From: Deltaproteobacteria bacterium
Lineage (GTDB): Bacteria > UBA10199 > JACPAL01 > JACOUP01
Assembly: GCA_030649435.1 (NCBI GenBank)
Contig: JAUSKE010000122.1
Location: 1-7,142, forward strand
Direction: 5' to 3'
Length of the DNA stretch: 7,142 bases
Under the pieces are notes generated by a model. That model was not told the DNA's origin, did no database searches, and worked only from the letters and a program-made list of their open reading frames with translations. Position numbers and translations under genes: made by a program. How positions within the stretch are numbered: the stretch's first letter is position 1; each line of letters opens with the position of its first letter. Shown here piece by piece: positions 1 to 6,756 of this stretch.

Positions 1-1168
1 CAAAGAAACTTGGCGTCTTGAACCCCATCTCATCCGCAATTGCCTTCACCATAAAATTGGGGCCGTTACCGATGTACGAGTTGGCCCCCATAAAGACCGC
101 GCCACAACTGATCGCGGCCAAAATCTTTGCCGGCATCGCTAAGACCTCCGGGGTTAGGTGGAGCCCCTGGGCGAGCGAGACAAAGGTCAGGTAGGTCGGG
201 GCGTTATCGAGAAAGGAAGAGAGTGCTCCGGTGAGCCAGAAAAATTGCCACGGTTGGGTGATATTAAATTCCTGCCCGCGTTGCTCCAGAAGAAGAAGCG
301 CCGGGACCATCGTGATGAAGATCCCTAGAAAGAGAATGGCGACCTCCTGAACCGGTTTCCAGGTAAAACCGTTTTCATTCCGGATTATTTTCTTCGTTGA
401 GAGGAGTGAGAGGAATGCGGCAAAGAGCATCCCGATCTCCCGGAGCGGGGTTTCTAAAAATACGGAACCGATCACCCCCAGCAAAAAGAGAAAGTTGATT
501 TTCCCTTCCAGTTTGAGGGGGTGTTCATGGATGACATCTTCCGCGATCGAGACCGCTTCTTCTTTTTTGTAGGCGAGGGAATCCCAAATAAAAAAGACGA
601 GGAGAATTATTCCAACGGTAACGAGCCATTCTGGGAAAAGCCGTAAGGTCCAGAAGAAGGGGACACCGCGGAGGTAGCCTAAAAAGAGTGGCGGGTCACC
701 GAGAGGCGTGAGTAGGCCACCAGCGTTACTGACGATGAAGATAAAAAATATCGGGAGATGAAAGGTATGGCGTCGTTCCTTGTTGGTATTTAAAAATGGG
801 CGGATGAGGAGCATCGAGGCCCCTGTGGTTCCGATAAAATTGGCAAGAACCGCACCGACAGCGAGAAAAGTCAGATTGATTCTCGGCAAGGCCCGAAGGT
901 CACCGGAGAGACGGATCCCCCCTGAAATTGTAAAGAGGGCGATAAGGATGGCTATAAAGGAAAAATACTCGCGCAAGGTGTGCAAAATCGTTTCTGGGTG
1001 GGCTGGGAGCAAAAGAGCCAGGACCGGTGCCGAAAGGAGGAGCGAGACCAGTAGTTTATTCCGATTCTTTTCCCAAAAATGGGGAAAAAAGAGGGGACAG
1101 AGGGCGATTGTCAGGAGGAGGAAGAGAAACGGGAGCGGACCCCAAAGGGGGATTGAGATTTTCTCCAC
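1..1168 (-). CDS. CitMHS_2 / NhaD-like ion antiporter, C-terminus cut by window edge
   Basis: This is probably an inner-membrane ion transporter of the ArsB/NhaD/citrate-transporter superfamily (the CitMHS_2 type, usually annotated as putative sodium:proton antiporter). The 389 visible residues are strongly hydrophobic, with several predicted membrane helices. The family hallmarks are visible: SNAGGLLTPLGDPPLFLG (about residues 147-164), SSFLDNAPTYL (317-327) and GANSYIGNGPNFMVKAIADE (361-380). They occupy the two re-entrant substrate-pathway repeats expected in this fold. The reading frame is open to base 2, so perhaps a few tens of residues are missing beyond the left edge. The start is uncertain: GTG at 1168 gives a sensible N-terminus ahead of the first helix but has no good Shine-Dalgarno, and TTG at 1192 lies inside a terminator-like T-tract. 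It follows the 1217-2554 gene on the same strand after 48 bp. Family assignment is firm; the transported ion is not deducible. Confidence 0.88.
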   Translation of the reverse strand, partial: MEKISIPLWGPLPFLFLLLTIALCPLFFPHFWEKNRNKLLVSLLLSAPVLALLLPAHPETILHTLREYFSFIAILIALFTISGGIRLSGDLRALPRINLTFLAVGAVLANFIGTTGASMLLIRPFLNTNKERRHTFHLPIFFIFIVSNAGGLLTPLGDPPLFLGYLRGVPFFWTLRLFPEWLVTVGIILLVFFIWDSLAYKKEEAVSIAEDVIHEHPLKLEGKINFLFLLGVIGSVFLETPLREIGMLFAAFLSLLSTKKIIRNENGFTWKPVQEVAILFLGIFITMVPALLLLEQRGQEFNITQPWQFFWLTGALSSFLDNAPTYLTFVSLAQGLHLTPEVLAMPAKILAAISCGAVFMGANSYIGNGPNFMVKAIADEMGFKTPSFF

Positions 1169-1190
1169 GACCGCATCGTAACCTGGCGGC

Positions 1191-1215
1191 AAAAAAAGTC
1201 TAGGGGAAAGACTTT
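1191..1215 (-). terminator. Terminator-like hairpin with T-tract after the exported-protein gene
   Basis: Read on the minus strand, a perfect 7-bp inverted repeat (AAAGTCT at 1215-1209, AGACTTT at 1201-1195) encloses a 7-nt loop and continues into four more T residues (1194-1191), making a run of seven T. It starts 1 bp after the TAA of the gene ending at 1217. This is the layout of an intrinsic terminator, but the stem has only two G-C pairs, so it is probably weak or leaky. It points only toward the minus strand; the opposite orientation has no T-tract. If it works, the downstream antiporter gene depends on read-through or on a promoter inside the preceding gene. Confidence 0.5.
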
Positions 1216-1216
1216 G

Positions 1217-2554
1217 TTACTTAGTTGGACTGCAGGCATGGATGGTCATGACGTAATGGGAGACTTCCCTCTGTAGCGGGAGGACAACTTGTGGAGGACC
1301 CTCTTTCAGGTTGACCAGCATTGGGCTCCAGTCACCGGTGTCGAGGGTCACCGCTTCATAGGCCCCAAGGACGTCATGGATAAATTCGCCTCCCTTCTTC
1401 ATGTCGGCAGGAAATTCGAGTGTGACGACGGCGGACATCCCAAGAACGCCTGGTCTGATATTGGCAAGGACCCTCCTCGTGGTGACGTCGGTTGTGCTGG
1501 CGATACCGATCGGAGTTCCCTCCTTCTCAACGAGTGCTCCTGCAGTCGCTGGGGAGCTGGTGACGAGTCGGAACGATTGAAATACGCTAAGATTGGGGTC
1601 CTTAGTGAGTGCTGCGATAAAGGCATTACGTCCGGTCGGCCCGTCAGCATTGTTGAGGTTGTAACAATCACTATTAAGGCAGACTTCATTGCTGCTATAG
1701 ATGCTCCAGCTGCCAGAGGATTGGTAAAAAATAACAATGCCACCATACTTTTTATTGAATTCTCCATGCTTCCGACCGTTGATAATCACAAGGCCATCCG
1801 GACCATAATGTCGTTGATCTTGTTGATCATAAAGAAGGGTAGGGCCGACACACTGGGGATTCCCCTCGGTGGCACAGCTGTAACCACCGGCAAAGCTCGC
1901 CGTGACATCACCACAATCACTGGTTGCCTTGGCAAATTTAGCGGCAATTTGAGAGAGGGCCGGGGTTGATTTTGAGTGAACGGTTTCTGTTATCGTTGGG
2001 TCAACCCAGATCCGGAATCCCCCATTTTCAAACTGGTTTTCGACAAGAACGTGTGCCATCCGTTGCCCCTTGGTGTTATAAACTTCAAACTGGGAGAAGT
2101 TACGACTATTGGTCGCCGGTCCAGCCTTGATATAATCAACACCATAAGCCTTTCTGAGTTTATCCGGGGCATGCCAAACCGCTGCCTCCATTGTGGGGTC
2201 CCCGAGTACGAACCACGGGTTATTTTGGTTGTTTATGATCCTCTGAACGACTTCCCTATCGACACCAAAACGTTCTAGAGAAGAGAGTCTCTCAAGCACC
2301 GGTGAGTCAATCGTCCAACGGTTATCGTCGGAGGTACGTTTGAGGAACCAACTGAGCCCCTTCAACCCACCGGTTTTCCAGGATGGTTGGAGAGTGGGGA
2401 TAAAATTATTCCACTCATCAAGTGTCAGCGTTCCATCCCCCTCCGTGGTTTTGAGGAGTGCCCCTTCAATATCATCGGCCTTAGCCTCTTCTGGGGTCGT
2501 TGGGGTAGCCGCGAGGACTGAAGAAAGAAAGATGCTGGTAATTGGAGGAGACAT
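1217..2554 (-). CDS. Unrecognised, probably exported 445-aa protein with degenerate EF-hand loop
   Basis: I do not recognise this family. The N-terminus has a short hydrophobic stretch (residues 5-16, ending VLAA before TP) that could be a weak signal peptide, although the usual lysines or arginines before it are absent. Residues 36-47 (TTEGDGTLTLDE) resemble an EF-hand calcium loop with Glu3, Asp5, Gly6, a hydrophobic residue at 8 and Glu12, but loop position 1 is Thr instead of Asp. There are six cysteines at 214, 227, 235, 292, 297 and 441, clustered in the middle and compatible with disulphides in an oxidising compartment. The middle and C-terminal parts are rich in beta-prone, Gly/Ser/Thr/Asn-containing stretches. 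Start choice is forced: an in-frame TAG lies two codons upstream of the ATG, and no clear Shine-Dalgarno is visible. It is divergent from rluB and precedes the antiporter gene. Reality as a gene is well supported by length and by protein-like composition; function is unknown. Confidence 0.75.
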   Translation of the reverse strand: MSPPITSIFLSSVLAATPTTPEEAKADDIEGALLKTTEGDGTLTLDEWNNFIPTLQPSWKTGGLKGLSWFLKRTSDDNRWTIDSPVLERLSSLERFGVDREVVQRIINNQNNPWFVLGDPTMEAAVWHAPDKLRKAYGVDYIKAGPATNSRNFSQFEVYNTKGQRMAHVLVENQFENGGFRIWVDPTITETVHSKSTPALSQIAAKFAKATSDCGDVTASFAGGYSCATEGNPQCVGPTLLYDQQDQRHYGPDGLVIINGRKHGEFNKKYGGIVIFYQSSGSWSIYSSNEVCLNSDCYNLNNADGPTGRNAFIAALTKDPNLSVFQSFRLVTSSPATAGALVEKEGTPIGIASTTDVTTRRVLANIRPGVLGMSAVVTLEFPADMKKGGEFIHDVLGAYEAVTLDTGDWSPMLVNLKEGPPQVVLPLQREVSHYVMTIHACSPTK

Positions 2555-2626
2555 AAACTACCATTATTATCGTACCCTTAGAAAGATAGTTGCTTGTTTT
2601 TATGGCCGCGATAGCGTTTTAAAATT
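2555..2626. promoter_or_regulatory. 72-bp divergent spacer expected to hold promoters for both flanking genes
   Basis: The spacer lies between the outward-facing starts of the exported-protein gene (minus) and rluB (plus), so any dedicated promoters must sit here or inside the opposite gene. It is AT-rich next to its neighbours. I see only weak candidates. On the minus strand there is GATAAT, a close -10 match, about 11-16 bp before the ATG but without a TTGACA-like -35. On the plus strand there are TTAGAA and TATGGC spaced by 17 bp. Neither gene has a clear Shine-Dalgarno in this spacer. Confidence 0.35.
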
Positions 2627-3358
2627 ATGGAAAGAATCCAAAAGATGATTGCCGCAACCGGCCTCTGTTCCCGACGCCATGCCGAGGAGTTGATCCAAAA
2701 AGGGGAGGTGATGGTCAACGGCCAGCCAGCGACGATCGGGATGAAGGTCTCCCCGCAGGATACAATTGTTGTGCAGGGGAAACCGCTTTCAGGTCGGCCC
2801 GCCTCGGAGTTCCTTGTTTTACATAAACCAAAAAATGTGATGGTGACCCGACACGATCCTCAAAAACGGCCAACGGTCTATGAGTATCTTCCCAAGGGCT
2901 CCTCACTCCTCTCCGTCGGACGTCTTGACTTTGATTCCGAAGGACTGCTGCTTTTTACCTCGCGCCGTGAGATCATTCACCAACTCACCCATCCCAGTTT
3001 TGAGATCCCGCGGACCTATGAGGTCAAGGTGCAAGGGGTTGTGACGCCGGAGACGATGGCAAAGATAACCAGCGGCGTGTCCTTAGGTGTAGGGGCGCTC
3101 CTACAAAAATCAGGCCCGGCGACTGTTCGTCTTCTAAAAACGAATCCCTACAACTGTTGGGTGGAGATCACCCTGAAGGAAGGGAAAAATCGTGAAGTGA
3201 GAAAAATTTTTGAAGCGGTAGGGCATTTGGTCCTTCGTCTGAAGCGGGTCGCCTATGGGCCTGTCCGTTTGGGAGACCTTCCCCCTGGTGCGAGTCGTCC
3301 CCTTGAGCCCGAAGAAGAGCGGCAACTGGATCGTCTTCTGAAGTCGTTAGTGGGGTAA
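2627..3358 (+). CDS. rluB: RluB-type 23S rRNA pseudouridine synthase
   Basis: This 243-residue enzyme belongs to the RsuA/RluB/RluE/RluF branch of pseudouridine synthases, which isomerise a uridine in rRNA; the RluB type acts on helix 89 of 23S rRNA. An N-terminal S4 RNA-binding domain (about residues 1-50, with CSRRHAEELIQKGEVMVNG) is followed by the catalytic domain. The signature VGRLDFDSEGLLLFT contains the expected catalytic Asp101. The C-terminal block LKEGKNREVRKIFEAVGH and GPVRLGDLPPG favour RluB over the RsuA, RluE or RluF subgroups. ATG 2627 matches the usual family N-terminus and is the first start after an in-frame TAG, although only weak Shine-Dalgarno sequence precedes it. It is the only confident plus-strand gene here; it is divergent from the exported-protein gene and convergent with apaG, with 2 bp between stops. 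Length is normal for the family. Confidence 0.93.
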   Translation: MERIQKMIAATGLCSRRHAEELIQKGEVMVNGQPATIGMKVSPQDTIVVQGKPLSGRPASEFLVLHKPKNVMVTRHDPQKRPTVYEYLPKGSSLLSVGRLDFDSEGLLLFTSRREIIHQLTHPSFEIPRTYEVKVQGVVTPETMAKITSGVSLGVGALLQKSGPATVRLLKTNPYNCWVEITLKEGKNREVRKIFEAVGHLVLRLKRVAYGPVRLGDLPPGASRPLEPEEERQLDRLLKSLVG

Positions 3359-3360
3359 TT

Positions 3361-3786
3361 TTAGTGGTAGGTGACCGATTCTTGGGCCAGCTTGAAAGGG
3401 GCGATGGTGGCATCAAACGGTTCGTCATCGTCTGTGACCATTTGATAACTTCCCTGCATGACCCCCACCGGGGTGCTGAGGGGACAAAAACTACTGTACT
3501 GAAATGAATCCCCAGGCTCTAGGGTTGGTTGTTCACCGACAACACCAGGGCCTTTGACCTCTTCTGTTTTTCCATCCCCATCGGTGATGATCCAATGCCG
3601 GCTGACCAGCTGCGCTGTCGTTTCACCCTCGTTGGTAATCCGAATATGGTAGGCAAAAAAATAGAGGTTTCGTTCCGGGTCGGAACGTTCAGAAATATAT
3701 TCACTCTGAACATCAACACGGATCCCTTGTGTCACGGCGTTGGACGCTGTCACCGCACTAGATTTTAATTTATCCTTTTCGAACAT
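3361..3786 (-). CDS. apaG: ApaG (DUF525) protein
   Basis: ApaG is a small cytosolic beta-sandwich (Fn3-like) protein whose biochemical role is not settled; in enteric bacteria the locus is also known as corD, from cobalt-resistance phenotypes. The whole family signature is visible: YFFAYHIRITNEG (residues 42-54), QLVSRHWIITDGDG (59-72), the GPGVVGEQPTLEPG block with its Gly-rich loop (79-92), YSSFCPLSTPVGVMQGSY (97-114) and a final FDATIAPFKL (124-133). I chose ATG 3786 (141 residues) because AAGGA lies 5 nt upstream (3796-3792). The longer start at 3834 would add 16 residues inside the upstream gene with no family similarity. The start overlaps the last 17 bp of the DtxR-FeoA gene, which implies translational coupling in an iron-transport transcript. 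That is an unusual partner: in enterics apaG sits with ksgA and apaH. Confidence 0.93.
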   Translation of the reverse strand: MFEKDKLKSSAVTASNAVTQGIRVDVQSEYISERSDPERNLYFFAYHIRITNEGETTAQLVSRHWIITDGDGKTEEVKGPGVVGEQPTLEPGDSFQYSSFCPLSTPVGVMQGSYQMVTDDDEPFDATIAPFKLAQESVTYH

Positions 3787-4486
3787 AGATATCCTTGACA
3801 ATTTCGAGGTCGAGCGCGACATCGGTTTCCCCACAACGAATCACATAAGAGGGGCGTTTTTGATGGATGCGGATGGTGCTCCCCGGGAGGATCCCCAGAA
3901 CGGCGAGCCGGTCGAGACGGCGATGATTCTCCGGGGTCATGAAGACGATCTTGTAACTTTCAGTCACTTGCGCTTCAGAGAGGGGGATGACGAACGGAGT
4001 AAGGTCTTTTTTGAATTCGGAGCAACAGCGGCCGCGTGGGATCGGTCGGCCATGCGGGCAGGTTGGGGGGTGACCGAGGAACGAACAGACGGCACTGACC
4101 GCCTCCTCGGTGAGCACTGTTTGGTGTTCTAGTTCGCAGGCCTCGCGCTCCCAGACCTCTTCGCTTGTTTTGAGGACATCGGCAAAAAGACGTTCGGTCA
4201 ACCGGTGCCGCCGGATAATCTCCCTCGCCTCTTTTTCCCCTTCAGGAGTGAAGAGGACTTTCTCTCCCTCGGGTGAACCACCCTCGAGATGGATCAACTT
4301 TTCGGCGAGCAGTCCTTTCAACCAACGCTCTCCTTCTTCAACCGGCGTGGCTGCGAGGAGGCTCGTTTGGTCCTCTTTCCCTTTTTCTCTCTGGGTCCAG
4401 ACCCTTTCCAACAGTTCATCCATCTCATGGGGACGGGCCACGATCTGTCCACAAGGGTGGTTCACCCGACGACTCTGTTCTTTCAT
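3770..4486 (-). CDS. DtxR/MntR-family metal-dependent regulator with C-terminal FeoA domain
   Basis: This is a 238-residue fusion. Residues about 22-85 form the winged-helix DNA-binding part (DELLERVW... to LFTPEGEKEAREI). Residues 86-140 are the DtxR dimerisation and metal-binding domain, with RRHRLTERL (93-101) and the classic CELEH (Cys117, Glu120, His121), which match the primary metal site of DtxR. Next comes GHPPTCPHGRPIP (138-150) and a Cys pair (154-155), common in this subfamily. Residues about 165-236 form an SH3-like FeoA domain (LGILPGSTIRI and a final IVKDIYVRKG). Inferred role: Fe2+- or Mn2+-responsive repressor that may also supply the FeoA function to the FeoB encoded upstream, since no separate feoA is visible. 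ATG 4486 overlaps the zinc-ribbon stop as ATGA and has AAGGA 9 nt upstream (4500-4496). The metal specificity and the target operator cannot be read from the sequence. Confidence 0.92.
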   Translation of the reverse strand: MKEQSRRVNHPCGQIVARPHEMDELLERVWTQREKGKEDQTSLLAATPVEEGERWLKGLLAEKLIHLEGGSPEGEKVLFTPEGEKEAREIIRRHRLTERLFADVLKTSEEVWEREACELEHQTVLTEEAVSAVCSFLGHPPTCPHGRPIPRGRCCSEFKKDLTPFVIPLSEAQVTESYKIVFMTPENHRRLDRLAVLGILPGSTIRIHQKRPSYVIRCGETDVALDLEIVKDIYVRKG

Positions 4487-4680
4487 TTCGTGGATTCCTT
4501 TTGTTTACGTTTGCTAAAGCGGCTAAACAGTTTAGTAAAAAAGTTGACAATGACTGATTGGGTTACGAATTCATAACCACAGTTGGGGCACTTGATCAAG
4601 GTGCATCCTTTGGTCAGACCACACCCCTTGCAGGCGGTTCGGTCGTCAAACTCCTTTTGGCAGAGCGGGCATGGGATCAT
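4483..4680 (-). CDS. Small Feo-associated zinc-ribbon protein
   Basis: This is a 65-residue protein rich in cysteine. Seven cysteines lie at 4, 7, 17, 20, 26, 31 and 34, arranged as CPLC, CKGC, GC and CPNC pairs, which is enough for a zinc ribbon or possibly a metal cluster. A basic, amphipathic C-terminal tail (FFTKLFSRFSKRKQK) follows and might touch the membrane. Similar small Cys-rich proteins are frequent beside feoB and DtxR-FeoA genes, so an accessory role in Fe2+ transport is plausible but inferred. Start choice: ATG 4680. An in-frame TTG at 4749 would add 23 Gly/Pro-rich residues translated from a strong hairpin and has no ribosome site. The ATG also lacks a clear Shine-Dalgarno, since a hairpin ends 6 nt before it. 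The stop overlaps the next start by 4 bp. Confidence 0.8.
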   Translation of the reverse strand: MIPCPLCQKEFDDRTACKGCGLTKGCTLIKCPNCGYEFVTQSVIVNFFTKLFSRFSKRKQKESTK

Positions 4681-4686
4681 GATAAG

Positions 4687-4725
4687 CGGGGGCCCCGTAC
4701 GACCTCCGGTCTCCGATGGCCCCCG
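4687..4725. repeat. Strong GC-rich hairpin just before the zinc-ribbon start
   Basis: An 8-bp perfect inverted repeat, CGGGGGCC (4687-4694) and GGCCCCCG (4718-4725), encloses 23 nt that contain a second small stem, GACC (4701-4704) with GGTC (4708-4711). On the minus-strand transcript it ends 6 nt upstream of ATG 4680, exactly where a ribosome site would be. No T-tract follows, so it is not an intrinsic terminator. It may limit translation of the small gene, act as an mRNA processing or stability element after feoB, or be incidental. Confidence 0.55.
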
Positions 4726-4738
4726 AACCCCCGCACTC

Positions 4739-4758
4739 GCACCAGCCAAGCTGGATGC
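4739..4758. repeat. Second small hairpin after the feoB stop codon
   Basis: CCAGC (4742-4746) and GCTGG (4750-4754) pair around a 3-nt loop, extended by GCA/TGC (4739-4741 and 4756-4758) with one bulged base. It lies 7 bp past the feoB stop and in tandem with the 4687-4725 hairpin, so the 85-bp intercistronic stretch is largely foldable. There is no downstream T-tract on the minus strand. Confidence 0.45.
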
Positions 4759-4765
4759 TCGTTTA

Positions 4766-6727
4766 TCATAAAATTCTCAAGCCCCAATTAATAATTCCCC
4801 CGACGAAAAAGGCGAAGGGATAGATGAAGCCAACGATGGCAATCATCGTCCTCATCCCGCGCTCCTTGATAATCATCAATACATTGGCGAGGCAGGGGAC
4901 GAAGAGGGTCATCACAATCAGCGAAACGATCGCTTGTATAGGGGTGAGTCGGCCTTTACCAAAGAGGTCAAAAAATCGTGTGGCCCCATAGTCTCGTCTT
5001 AAAAAACCGACCAAGAAGGCCTCAGTGGCCTCCTTCGGGAGGTCCAAAAATCCCTCAACGAGGGGGGAGGCAAAATTCTGGATTTTCGGGAGGAGGCTTG
5101 ATTTGTCGAGGAGGAATAAAAAGAGGGTTCCGATGATGAAAAGGGGGACCACTTCTTTTAGGTACCACTCCAGACGGGCGAATGTTTTGGTGACGATGTT
5201 GATGAGTGTCGGTCGCCGGATTGGCGGGATCTCCATCATAAAATCGGAACGATCCCCCGGTAGAATCTGGGCGGATAAAAACCCGACAAGGATGAGAGAA
5301 CCCCCGACGACGCCGAACCAGAGAAAGGTGGCCCAGATCGGCAATGCCCCAAGCATGCCAAGCACGATACCGAGTTGGGCGGAGCAGGGGACACCAAGGG
5401 CCAAGAGGAGGGTCAGGATGACCCGCTCTTTTCGCGTGTCCATGATCCGCGCGGTCATTGTCGCCATCGTGTCGCAACCGAGACCCAACACCATCGGGAC
5501 GACCGCCTTGCCATTCAGACCGATCAGGCGAAAGAGCCGGTTCAACATGATCGAGAGGCGGGGGAGGTAACCGGAGTCTTCCATAAAACTGAAGGCGATG
5601 AAAAAGGTGATGACGATGGGGAAGATGATGGCGAGGGCATAGGTAAGCGCCATCGTTACAATGCCAAACTCACCAACAAAGAGGTCCCTCAAGAAAGGGG
5701 AAAAGGAGAAAATCTTGGAGAAGAGTGTGACAGCCCACGGATTCAGGTAATGACCGAAGAGCCCTTTTTCTAAAAAATTAACAGCCGTCTGGGCCCCAAA
5801 CTTGCCGACGAATTCATAAACGACAATAAGAACACCGGCCAGGACAAAAAGGCCCCAGACCGGATGCATCGACAGCCGTCCAACCCAACTCTGCCACCCT
5901 TCTTTTTCCCGTCGTTCCTGTCGAACGCAGAAACTCATCAACTCATCAACCACCCGCAGTCGTTGCTTATTGATAACGTAGGCAACCGGTTCGCTGTAGA
6001 GGCGTGAGAGGCTATCGCGAATCTGCTCGAGCTGGTCGATTGTTTGGTCAGAAAGTTTTTCGTGCATCCATCCTTTAAGACTTTTGTCTCCTGAAAGAAT
6101 CATCAATGCGATGGAGCGGCGAGAGATCGGTGATTTGGGGAGGAGAGTTTTAATATTCTGGATCGCTGTCTCCACCTCGGCGGAATATGAAAATCGAAAG
6201 GTGGCAGGGGCCACGGACAGGGCCTTCTTCTGCACCTCCTTGATCCCTCTTTTCTGGATCGCAATGGTCCCGATGACCGGTACCCCTAATTTTGTGGCGA
6301 GTTCTGTTTTGTCGATCGTGATACCGCAGGCGGCTGACTCGTCCTCCATATTCAGGTCGAGTAAAAAGGGCTTTCCCATTTCTGCGAGTTGAAGGCTGAT
6401 CAGCAGGGCCCGTCGAATATTTTTGGCATCGGCCACTTGAATGATCGCGGTGGGTCCCTCTTTGAGGAGGATGTCTCGGGTGACCTGTTCATCCTCTGAC
6501 ATCGGGACGAGGGAGTTAACCCCCGGTGTGTCGATGATCACGACCGGTTGGCCTTCAATTGTAGTGGCTCCTCGGGCCACCTCAACAGTAGTGCCGGGGT
6601 AATTTGAAACGGTGACATAGCGGCCTGTCAACAACCCAAAAATGACACTCTTACCCACGTTGGGGTTCCCGACGAGGGCTATCTTGGGGGTTGTTTCTGA
6701 GGCAACAAGCTGTTCTTTATCAGCCAT
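4766..6727 (-). CDS. feoB: Ferrous iron transporter FeoB
   Basis: FeoB is the inner-membrane Fe2+ uptake protein with an N-terminal GTPase. G1 is GNPNVGKS (residues 20-27), the switch region is SNYPGTTVE (41-49), G3 is DTPG (66-69) and G4 is NMED (126-129). A helical GDI-like segment follows to about residue 280. The membrane region starts near 287 and carries the hallmark MEDSGYLPR (382-390), GLGCDTMATMTAR (415-427, Cys418), GVPCSAQ (445-451, Cys448), FLRRDYGATRFF (575-586) and FVPCLANV (609-616, Cys612). At 653 residues it is shorter than the 773-residue E. coli protein but in the range of the GLGCD subtype. It has no FeoA fusion; FeoA is instead fused to the regulator downstream. The start ATG 6727 matches the family and has no Shine-Dalgarno; it lies about 8 nt from the predicted transcript start. 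Iron repression is suggested by the overlapping Fur-like box. Confidence 0.97.
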   Translation of the reverse strand: MADKEQLVASETTPKIALVGNPNVGKSVIFGLLTGRYVTVSNYPGTTVEVARGATTIEGQPVVIIDTPGVNSLVPMSEDEQVTRDILLKEGPTAIIQVADAKNIRRALLISLQLAEMGKPFLLDLNMEDESAACGITIDKTELATKLGVPVIGTIAIQKRGIKEVQKKALSVAPATFRFSYSAEVETAIQNIKTLLPKSPISRRSIALMILSGDKSLKGWMHEKLSDQTIDQLEQIRDSLSRLYSEPVAYVINKQRLRVVDELMSFCVRQERREKEGWQSWVGRLSMHPVWGLFVLAGVLIVVYEFVGKFGAQTAVNFLEKGLFGHYLNPWAVTLFSKIFSFSPFLRDLFVGEFGIVTMALTYALAIIFPIVITFFIAFSFMEDSGYLPRLSIMLNRLFRLIGLNGKAVVPMVLGLGCDTMATMTARIMDTRKERVILTLLLALGVPCSAQLGIVLGMLGALPIWATFLWFGVVGGSLILVGFLSAQILPGDRSDFMMEIPPIRRPTLINIVTKTFARLEWYLKEVVPLFIIGTLFLFLLDKSSLLPKIQNFASPLVEGFLDLPKEATEAFLVGFLRRDYGATRFFDLFGKGRLTPIQAIVSLIVMTLFVPCLANVLMIIKERGMRTMIAIVGFIYPFAFFVGGIINWGLRIL

Positions 6728-6737
6728 AATTCTAGCT

Positions 6738-6756
6738 GAAATTGATAATCGTTTTC
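6738..6756 (-). promoter_or_regulatory. Fur-box-like operator over the feoB -10 element
   Basis: The minus-strand 19-mer GAAAACGATTATCAATTTC matches the classical 19-bp Fur consensus (GATAATGATAATCATTATC) at 14 of 19 positions, with a symmetric core (GAAA..GAT.ATC..TTTC). It covers the -10 hexamer at 6742-6747 and part of the spacer, so occupation would block RNA polymerase and place feoB under iron repression. Which protein binds it (Fur, or the DtxR-type regulator encoded downstream) is inference. Confidence 0.65.

Noticed and set aside
780..1181. Plus-strand open frame of 133 codons, Arg/Lys-rich
   Set aside because: It lies antisense to the antiporter gene, whose protein has clear family motifs; the frame's composition is that of a shadow.
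1289..1969. Plus-strand open frame of 226 codons
   Set aside because: Antisense to the exported-protein gene. The minus-strand frame is longer (445 codons), with more protein-like composition and an N-terminal export-like segment, so I kept that one. This is the shadow about which I am least certain.
3787..3834. Longer apaG start at 3834 (16 extra residues)
   Set aside because: It would overlap the DtxR-FeoA gene by 65 bp and has no family match; ATG 3786 has AAGGA at good spacing.
4681..4749. TTG start at 4749 for the zinc-ribbon gene
   Set aside because: The TTG lies in a hairpin loop without a ribosome site and the extra 23 residues are low-complexity Gly/Pro/Arg sequence.
5025..5773. 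Plus-strand open frames over feoB
   Set aside because: They are antisense to the most conserved membrane part of FeoB and are rich in Arg, Gly and Asp, typical of reverse-complement artefacts.
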